Origin: Spirosoma foliorum
Lineage (GTDB): Bacteria; Bacteroidota; Bacteroidia; Cytophagales; Spirosomataceae
Length of the DNA: 64,000 nucleotides
Direction: 5' to 3'
NCBI RefSeq assembly: GCF_014117325.1
Contig: NZ_CP059732.1
Location: forward strand, 1,922,001 to 1,986,000
Position 1 is the first letter of the stretch, and the number at the start of each line of letters is the position of its first letter. The notes under the pieces were generated by a model, which made no database searches, had not been told where the DNA came from, and was given only the letters and a program-made list of their open reading frames with translations. Position numbers and translations under genes: made by a program. Below, one piece after another: positions 57,519 to 64,000 of this stretch.

Positions 57519-58649
57519 ATGTACTCCCCATTCACCATGTTCATTTCCCGATTCATCAGGAAGGCCGGTTTAGGGCTGACCAATGTCGCCACAAACCCAG
57601 TGAGATCAGTCACACTCGCTATCCAATGTCTGTTCATTTGCCTGTCTACAGAACTGGTGGCCCAACCGCAAGCCAACCCGGTAGTGACCGAGTATCCCCA
57701 GGCAGACAGTGTTGAGATCAGTCATTTACTGGCAAACGTATCAGTTGGCGATTTTCAGAGCCGCAAACCTCTTGAAGTTGGTCTGCGATCCAGCTTGGGC
57801 ACAATCTCCTTAAAGGGCAGAGGCCAACAGAAAAACGTCGCCTTTAGCTTTCCGGCTGGCGCACAGGTTGTTGCCAAAGGAATCGGTGTACAGGAATCAG
57901 GTCGGGGAGAATTATCCTGGAATTTTGCCTGGAAGCCCAATACCACCTATCAACTCATGCAGATCGTAGCCCTCTCTGATACGACTGACAAAAAAATGCT
58001 CTACTCGGGCTATCTGTTCCTGCCAGATGAGAACAAGTGGAAACTAATTGGTAGTTGCCTGATTAACGGACAACGAACTCCACTTAAAAACCTAGCCACC
58101 TTTGCTTCAGGTAACGCCGAAGCGGATTCAGCGGCCCGATTCACAGCCGTATGGCTCCGGCGAACCAATCGTAGTTGGAAAAATCTGTTGAGTACCGCTA
58201 TGCCAGCACCCGTAATTACCTTCAAGGGTGCTTACGTTGATAGCGATGAGCAGTACAAGCGGGAAACGAAGCAGATAGAGAACGCCATTGCCGAGGGTAA
58301 ATCAGAAAAGCTTACCTATAAAGACGGTATATATTACGCCATGATGCGGGAAGGCACGGGCAAACAGGTCAGTCTGACAGATTCTATTGTCGTGCTGGTT
58401 AATGGGTATCAGTTTCATACTAAGGCTGTGTTTTGGCAGCAACTCGACAAGCCAATCACGTTTCCATTGACCAGATTAATCAAGGGGTTCCAGATTGGCC
58501 TACCTTTTTGTCGAGTTGGGAGCAAAATCAAGCTGGTTATTCCGTCTTTGTATGCTTACAATATAGCGACGAATAGTCCTTTGTTTTACCCCAATAGTAC
58601 CCTTGCTTTTGAGGTGGAATTGCTTGACGTAAAACCGGCCACCAACTAA
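57519..58649 (+). CDS. Secreted DUF3472-like plus FKBP-type prolyl isomerase protein
   Basis: About 376 residues from ATG 57519 (57537 also possible; the TTG at 57453 is unlikely), with a hydrophobic leader (VTLAIQCLFICLSTELVAQ). Residues ~60-230 (SWNFAWKPNTTYQLMQIVA, LIGSCLINGQRTPLKNL) resemble DUF3472. The C-terminal ~110 residues (YYAMMREGTGKQVSLTDSIVV, IKGFQIGLPFCRVGSKIKLVIPS) are an FKBP-type domain. A folding helper acting on exported proteins is plausible. The DNA before it holds a short match to the 3' end of the lipoprotein gene at 62.5 kb. Confidence 0.65.
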   Translation: MYSPFTMFISRFIRKAGLGLTNVATNPVRSVTLAIQCLFICLSTELVAQPQANPVVTEYPQADSVEISHLLANVSVGDFQSRKPLEVGLRSSLGTISLKGRGQQKNVAFSFPAGAQVVAKGIGVQESGRGELSWNFAWKPNTTYQLMQIVALSDTTDKKMLYSGYLFLPDENKWKLIGSCLINGQRTPLKNLATFASGNAEADSAARFTAVWLRRTNRSWKNLLSTAMPAPVITFKGAYVDSDEQYKRETKQIENAIAEGKSEKLTYKDGIYYAMMREGTGKQVSLTDSIVVLVNGYQFHTKAVFWQQLDKPITFPLTRLIKGFQIGLPFCRVGSKIKLVIPSLYAYNIATNSPLFYPNSTLAFEVELLDVKPATN

Positions 58650-58718
58650 CTCAATTTACGACAAAAAATATGGTCGAGACAGTATGGATGTGCCTGGTAC
58701 TGCTTACGGGTAGCTTTC

Positions 58719-58835
58719 AACATCCGGGCCTTCTACGATCAGGTGCTGAAAGACGGGTCGATGCCTCTGGCCATTTTTGAGACTAAGCTGGATAGCTGGA
58801 TCAAGAGCCAGCAGGCAATCGTCAAAAAGAACTAA
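58719..58835 (+). pseudogene. Fragment of DUF885 3' end (copy 3)
   Basis: About 117 bases match the last ~40 codons of the DUF885 gene at 55.15-55.27 kb, including the TAA stop, with scattered substitutions. It has no start or body of its own. It marks an old duplication of the region. Confidence 0.8.
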
Positions 58836-59382
58836 CAGTCGTCATTCTATCCGGGTGAACGGCAGTCAATCTCGCAACTCGATTTCACCAATGTACCGCT
58901 TCCCTTTTCGATTCCTGACCGATAAGCTGAGTTTCCTGTATTGGCAGGTTTAAGCTTCTGTTCTGGCCCCAATCGGCTCACTCAGATTATCCATCTGCCA
59001 ACCAGTCAAAGTACTGAAACAAACCTACGTAGCCAAAAGAAAAACTAACCAATAAACCTTCCAAACTCATTAACACGTTATCGACTACCACATCCATTGC
59101 CGATACATCTGTCTCGCAACCTGTTTCGGAAGATGAAACCCGTCTATCTGCCCGTTCTGCGACTACCAACAAACGGAAATGATGCCAGTCGATGCGTGTC
59201 AGTTTTTCTATGACTGTGCCGGATGCGGGTCATTAATACGATCCCTGTCGGGTAATTGCTGCGTGTTCTGTTCGTATGGGTCCATAAAATGGCCGCTCAC
59301 ACAGGAACAAAAATTATGTTGACGCTGACAAGCCGTCGGCGGGCTGGGTGTATTCTCTCAATCGTTTAACTACTGGTTATCC
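58836..59382. other. Gene-free stretch before the cyclophilin gene
   Basis: No convincing gene or repeat in these 547 bp. Short frames here have no recognisable family. It should contain the promoter of the cyclophilin gene, but no good TTTG/TAnnTTTG pair was identified. Confidence 0.3.
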
Positions 59383-60112
59383 ATGAATAAAACTTGTAAA
59401 ATTTTAGTATTCAGTTTGTTACTACCAACGCTGGTAGTGGCTCAGAACCCGAAAAAGAAAGATTATCTGGTCACGCTGACTACCGATTTCGGCACGGTGC
59501 ATCTGGTCTTTTTTCAGGATACGCCCCTGCACCGGGCCAACTATATCAAGCTCATCGACCGGCATTATTTCGACGGGCTGCTGTTTCATAGGGTCATCCC
59601 ACAGTTTATGATTCAGTCCGGCGACCCTACCTCACGTACCGCCGTAGCGGGGCAAGCCCTGGGCGAGGCCGACAACGGGACGCTGATCCCGGCAGAGATT
59701 CGGCCCGAACGGTATCACTACCGGGGGGCCATCGGAGCCGCGCGCGCCAAACGGCCCGACAAAGCCTCGAGTGACAGCCAGTTTTACCTGGTTCAGGGCA
59801 TTGTCTGGACCGATTCGTCGCTGAACGACCAGCTTGAACACGGGCTAAAATGGGGCGAGGGTCGGATACCGGGGGGGGCGGGCACCTACCCAAGCCCAGC
59901 GGCAAGTGTATAAAACCATCGGCGGAACTCCATATTTAGATGGAGCCTTTACGGTCTTCGGCGAACTCATCGACAATCTGGCCGTCATCGACAGCATTGC
60001 CAAACAAACCCGCAACCCCGCCGACCGCCCCCTGACCGACCGCCGATTGGCCATGTCGGGCCAGTGGATGAAGAAAAAGAAAATCACCAAACTGTACGGA
60101 TACAGGTATTAG
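59383..60112 (+). pseudogene. Secreted cyclophilin-type prolyl isomerase, out of frame at a G8 tract
   Basis: Starts MNKTCKILVFSLLLPTLVVAQ (signal peptide) and has the cyclophilin core FGTVHLVFFQDTPLHRANYIKL, YFDGLLFHRVIPQFMIQSGDP and SSDSQFYLVQG. After GEGRIPG the frame ends at 59913, while the natural C-terminus (QRQVYKTIGGTPYLDGAFTVFGE to 60112) is in the next frame. The switch is at eight G (59871-59878); seven G would restore a single ~242-residue protein. The gene is GC-rich (45 of 60 bases in the line 59701-59760). Sequence error, decay or phase variation are all possible. Confidence 0.8.
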
Positions 60113-60122
60113 TCATTCCTCT

Positions 60123-60320
60123 TTGGTGGTTTCCTACAAGATTGGCGAGTTGAAAATTAGGACCATTCGCCAGAAGGCGGAGAAAGCCCTGGGTACTCGG
60201 TTCGACATCCGGGCCTTTCACGATCAGGTGCTGAAAGACGGGCCGATGCCCCTGGCCAATTTTGAGAACAAGCTGGATAGCTGGATCAAGAGTCAGCAGA
60301 CCATCGCCAAAAAGAACTAA
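60123..60320 (+). pseudogene. Fragment of DUF885 3' end (copy 2)
   Basis: The last ~64 codons of a DUF885 gene (YKIGELKIRTIRQKAEKALG to QQTIAKKN), almost identical to the end of the gene at 55.07-55.27 kb, preceded by no body. A GTG or TTG start would give a 65-residue peptide, but it is a remnant. Its downstream flank is shared with the 55.27-55.32 kb region. Confidence 0.82.
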
Positions 60321-60360
60321 TAGATAGAACAAAGCATACCAACTCAATTCCAATTCTCCA

Positions 60361-62463
60361 ATGAGCAAACAACTTACATTTCTTTCGGCAGTGATGCTGA
60401 TGGCTTGCCTGATGGCCGCTACGCCCCCAACCGGCAAGCCGGGTAAGCGGCTGCCCCGACTCACCGCAACTGATCGCAGCCCGACCCGACCTATTCCGAA
60501 ACCGGCAGCTCCGAAAAAGCCCTTCATCGATCGGCAGAACATGAACCTCACCGTAAAACCCGGCGACGATTTTTACCAGTATGCCAACGGCGAATGGCTA
60601 AAGAAAAACCCCGTACCGGCGTCAAAAACCAGTTGGGGAAGTGGGAGCATCCTGTACGAGAAAAGCCTCGATGCTATGAAATCACTGCTCGAAGAGGCTG
60701 CCAAAAGCTCCGGCAAAGGACGATTACACCAGATGGTGGGCGATTTCTACGCCAGTGGCATGGATAGTATAGCGATTGAGCAGAAAGGATTTGATCCCAT
60801 CAAGGCCGACCTTGCCCGTGTTGAGCAGGTGAAAACCAAAGCCGAACTGATGAACGAAATTGCGTATCAACGTTCCCAGGGAAGCACGATGTTTTTCTCG
60901 CTGTATGTGACGCAGGATAGCCGAATCGTCAGTAAGTATATAGTTCGGTTTGTGCAGGGAGGCACCACGCTGCCCGACCGTGATTATTACCTTAAAAACG
61001 ATGCCCGCAGCCAGAAAATCCGGGATGCCTATCGGGATAACCTGGCCAAAATGTTTGGCCTGATTGGCGAAGAGTCCAGCCGAGCTGCCACCAACGCTGA
61101 CGCAGTCCTGAAGCTGGAGCTAGCCCTGGCCAACGCACAAATGACCCGCGTAGACTCCCGTGACCCCATCAAAACGTACAACAAACTGACTGTGGCTGAT
61201 TTCTCGAAGCAAACGCCCGGCATCAACTGGCGCGAATGGATGCCTAAACTGGGTATTCCTGAACAAGACACCGTGCTGGTGCAAAGCCTGCCGTTCTACC
61301 ATGCTGTGGATAGTTTGCTGACAGCAACCCCGGTAGAGGCCCTCAAAGCGTATATGCAGTGGAACCTGCTTAAAAACGCAGCTCCATTCCTGAGCACTCC
61401 GTTTGTGAATCAGAATTTTGCGTTCAACAAGGTGCTGTCGGGTCAGAAACAACTGACACCTCTCTGGCAGCGCAGGAGCAACCTGATCGACGGATCGCTG
61501 GGGGAGCTATTGGGGCAACTTTATGTGCAAAAATACTTTAAGCCGGAAGCCAAGCAACGGATGCTGGTGCTGATTGATAATCTTGAGGCCTCGTTCAAAG
61601 ACCACATCAACGCGGTCGATTGGATGACTGCCGACACCAAAAAACGGGCTCTGACCAAGTTAGCCTCGTTTAAGCGCAAGATTGGCTACCCCGATAAGTG
61701 GAAAAATTACGAGGGCGTAACCATCCGGCGCGACGATTTCTACGCCAATGTGCGAGCGACCAGTAAGTGGTGGTACACCGACAATATTAGCCGATTAGGC
61801 AAACCCGTTGATAAAACAGAATGGTTAATGACCCCGCAAACGGTAAACGCTTATTATATGCCCGTAAACAATGAAATCGCGTTTCCGGCGGCTATTTTGC
61901 AGTTTCCGTTCTTCGATGCGGAGGCCGACGACGCGATCAATTACGGGGGTATTGGCACGGTGATCGGTCACGAAATGACACACGGCTTCGACGACCAGGG
62001 CCGCCAATATGATGCTGATGGAACCCTGCGCGACTGGTGGACCAAAGAGGATGCCGCCAATTTTACCAAACGCGCCGATAAAGTAAAAGAGCAGTTCGCT
62101 GGCTTCAGGGTACTTGATTCACTCAAGGTAAACGGCCAACTAACGCTGGGCGAAAATCTGGCCGACCTCGGTGGGCTGGCCATTGCCTTCGACGCGTTTA
62201 AGAAAACCAACCAAGGCCAGGGTGAAACCAAAATCGACAGGTTCACGCCCGACCAGCGGTTCTTCCTGTCGTGGGCGCAGGTTTGGCGGGCTAACGTGCT
62301 GACCGAATCGCAGGCTCAACGGCTATTAACCGATCCGCACGCACCCGATCAGTTTCGCTGCAATGGACCACTTACCAACTTTGATGCTTGGTACAAAGCG
62401 TTCAATGTGCAACCGGCTGAGAAAATGTACAAGGCGCCTGGCCAGCGGATCAAGGTCTGGTAA
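60361..62463 (+). CDS. pepO: Secreted M13-family metallopeptidase (neprilysin/PepO-like)
   Basis: A 700-residue protein with a signal peptide (LTFLSAVMLMACLMAATP). M13_N domain ~70-450 (PGDDFYQYANGEW at its start) and M13 catalytic domain ~490-697: NEIAFPAAILQ, HEMTH near residue 537 (IGHEMTHGFDDQG), the second zinc-site Glu in GENLADLGGL, and NGPLTNFDAWYKAF near the end. These zinc endopeptidases cut short peptides. The gene directly follows the DUF885 fragment and shares its leader DNA with the M3 gene. It is intact here. Confidence 0.92.
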   Translation: MSKQLTFLSAVMLMACLMAATPPTGKPGKRLPRLTATDRSPTRPIPKPAAPKKPFIDRQNMNLTVKPGDDFYQYANGEWLKKNPVPASKTSWGSGSILYEKSLDAMKSLLEEAAKSSGKGRLHQMVGDFYASGMDSIAIEQKGFDPIKADLARVEQVKTKAELMNEIAYQRSQGSTMFFSLYVTQDSRIVSKYIVRFVQGGTTLPDRDYYLKNDARSQKIRDAYRDNLAKMFGLIGEESSRAATNADAVLKLELALANAQMTRVDSRDPIKTYNKLTVADFSKQTPGINWREWMPKLGIPEQDTVLVQSLPFYHAVDSLLTATPVEALKAYMQWNLLKNAAPFLSTPFVNQNFAFNKVLSGQKQLTPLWQRRSNLIDGSLGELLGQLYVQKYFKPEAKQRMLVLIDNLEASFKDHINAVDWMTADTKKRALTKLASFKRKIGYPDKWKNYEGVTIRRDDFYANVRATSKWWYTDNISRLGKPVDKTEWLMTPQTVNAYYMPVNNEIAFPAAILQFPFFDAEADDAINYGGIGTVIGHEMTHGFDDQGRQYDADGTLRDWWTKEDAANFTKRADKVKEQFAGFRVLDSLKVNGQLTLGENLADLGGLAIAFDAFKKTNQGQGETKIDRFTPDQRFFLSWAQVWRANVLTESQAQRLLTDPHAPDQFRCNGPLTNFDAWYKAFNVQPAEKMYKAPGQRIKVW

Positions 62464-62540
62464 GAGCAGAAAAATAGTCATCTATCCACACCATTTTAGC
62501 CCATCAATACCTATCCAAACCTCTTTTACCCCCTTCAATC

Positions 62541-62867
62541 ATGAAAATTTCCTTCGCATCAGGTTTATTGGTTCGTTTTTTATTGGCTGCTTCGTTCAGC
62601 AGTCTTGTCGCCTGTTCACCCGTTTTACAGTCCATCCGCCTAAGTAAACTATCACGTCAACAACCAGCCGAAATCGTGGCCGATGTATCCCCTGAAGCCG
62701 GACCCGAACCGGTATCATTTATGGAGGAGAGCCAGCAACTCGGTGCTGAAGCAACCTACGGTTTTCCACCCCCAATGCCCTCGAGCTACCGATGGGTGTT
62801 CATTGTCAAGAATGGAGATCGGAATACGCCCGGCCTGGGGCATTGGGTTGTTAAGCCCAATCAATAG
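62541..62867 (+). CDS. Small secreted lipoprotein of unknown function
   Basis: A 108-residue protein: signal ending LVACSPVLQ with a lipobox Cys near residue 25, then a Glu-rich stretch, ending SYRWVFIVKNGDRNTPGLGHWVVKPNQ-like text. No family recognised. It lies 77 bp after the M13 gene on the same strand and may be expressed with it. A short copy of its 3' DNA occurs before the 57.5 kb gene. Confidence 0.55.
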   Translation: MKISFASGLLVRFLLAASFSSLVACSPVLQSIRLSKLSRQQPAEIVADVSPEAGPEPVSFMEESQQLGAEATYGFPPPMPSSYRWVFIVKNGDRNTPGLGHWVVKPNQ

Positions 62868-63031
62868 CGTCGATGTGCACTGCTCATTCGCTTAGGTCAC
62901 CATCCGGGTGTTTTCCTGAACGAACGTATGGGTCAAATGAGCTTAATCCGATTGAGTTCGTAACCATATTCAATAGGGTAGGTAGGGTTGTAAATCCAGC
63001 CTGAGCCGCTCATTCATTTACTAAAAAAAAC

Positions 63032-64000
63032 ATGATCATTAACTATTTTACCTATCTATTTATATCCCTATCTGTAGTTGCATTTGGTTTTAAACCACCA
63101 AAACAGAAAACTACTGCAACCACGAATAAAGCATTTGCAGGTTTAGAAGATCGTCTTTTAGATGCTTACTGGAAACAACATCCTTCAGATGGCATATTTG
63201 TCGGCTATGGCAAATATTATGATAAATTAATCATACCCGGCAACGCGTCAGTTGCCAGCGACATTGTATTCGCTAAACGTTGGCTTGATTCCTTAAATAA
63301 AGTAAATGTTTCGAGACTTAGTAACAACAATAAGATAAGCCTGAATATTATTAAAAATCAATTACAAAGTGATATCTGGTACCTGTCTGTTTTCAGGCGG
63401 CAGGAATGGGATGCATCCTTGTACAATATCAGTGCTGAGTGCGACTACATTCTTAATCAGCCCTATGCCCCGCTAGAAAAAAGGCTTGCCATTCTTACTA
63501 ATCATTTACAACATGTGGATGACTATTACAAAGCGGCTACTCATATGCTTCATAAGCCAACAAAAGAACATATTGAACTGACAATTAGGCAAAATCAGGG
63601 GGGGGCTCACTCTTTTTGGAGCTGCGTTAAGCGACTCCATAAGCATTTCCCATTTAGGAGCAGCGGATAAAGTTCGTTTACAGAAAAATGTAGAAAAAAC
63701 AATTAAGGCAATCAATACATATGTAGTCGGTTTGAAAGCTATAGTTGCGGACAGAAACTACGTCTTTAGAAGTTTTAGAATTGGTAAAGATTTATATGCG
63801 ACAAAATTTAAGTTTGACCTTACTACAAATTTTACGCCTGTAGAAATATATGAGAAGGCGTTGACAGACAAAAAAATGTATCAGCAAAAAATGACTATTC
63901 TCGCTAATGGTTTGTGGCAAAAATATTACGGCAGCCGGCCGAAGCCCGCTGAAGACAAGCAGTTAATGAAACTGGTATTGGATAAAGTAGAGGTACAACA
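63032..64000 (+). pseudogene. Second DUF885-family gene, out of frame at a G8 tract, cut by window end
   Basis: Starts at ATG 63032 with a signal peptide (FTYLFISLSVVAFGF) and DUF885-like text (LDAYWKQHPSDGIFVGYGKY). The frame leaves the family after NQGG at eight G (63598-63605) and stops at 63670; in the next frame the protein continues LTLFGAALSDSISISHLGAA to the window end. Seven G would join them. Base composition is lower in GC than its neighbours (21 of 60 in the line 63061-63120), suggesting different origin. The rest of the gene is outside. Confidence 0.78.

Noticed and set aside
58987..59172. 61-residue minus-strand frame in the gap before the cyclophilin gene
   Set aside because: No recognisable family or signal and no supporting context.

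Overview
The window looks like chromosomal DNA of a Bacteroidota member close to Spirosoma and relatives (Cytophagales). The basis is three SusC-type TonB-dependent transporters, two SusD lipoproteins, a FecR/ECF-sigma pair, a hybrid two-component regulator ending in an AraC domain, a TTTG/TAnnTTTG-like promoter, and many secreted glycosidases and peptidases. The genus is inferred, not proven. No tRNA, rRNA or CRISPR array was seen.

Layout. 1-7.5 kb: end of a GH92 alpha-mannosidase, a lactate/glycolate-type permease, a secreted TIM-barrel protein, a xylose-isomerase-like barrel, a tartronate-semialdehyde/hydroxyisobutyrate-type reductase and a glycerate kinase; the last genes suggest a glyoxylate-to-glycerate branch. 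7.7-24.4 kb: a polysaccharide-utilization locus (AraC regulator, SusC/SusD, GH78-like rhamnosidase, phytanoyl-CoA-dioxygenase-like enzyme, six-hairpin glycosidase, GH43/32-like propeller, isomerase, then on the minus strand a GH43 and a nonsense-interrupted accessory protein), probably for a rhamnose/arabinose-containing glycan. 24.5-29.8 kb: a graveyard of decayed insertion sequences (one IS1182-like, three IS110-like, one IS3-type orfA). 30.1-47.0 kb: a minus-strand block read as SusC-SusD-carboxylesterase-ThuA-(ThuA/sugar dehydrogenase/PKD/cytochrome c/CBM fusion)-FecR-SusC(STN)-ECF sigma. 47.9-48.9 kb: an apparently intact DDE insertion sequence. 49.2-64 kb: a hybrid histidine kinase/response regulator with a duplicated AraC tail, then an array of secreted peptidases (DUF885, M3, M13, DUF885) interleaved with a DUF3472-FKBP-like protein, a cyclophilin and a small lipoprotein.

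The most unusual features are evolutionary. The two large SusC genes at 31-34.6 kb and 43.7-47 kb share a 423-bp identical tract inside otherwise divergent DNA, pointing to recent gene conversion. The peptidase array is built from shuffled pieces: an M3 and an M13 peptidase share the same upstream DNA and signal peptide, and three copies of a DUF885 3' end are scattered between genes. Two genes are out of frame exactly at G8 tracts, both restored by G7. Six genes or elements are cut by an in-frame TAG, usually where Trp is expected. These look like decay and slippage, possibly phase variation; sequencing error at the homopolymers cannot be excluded from the sequence alone.
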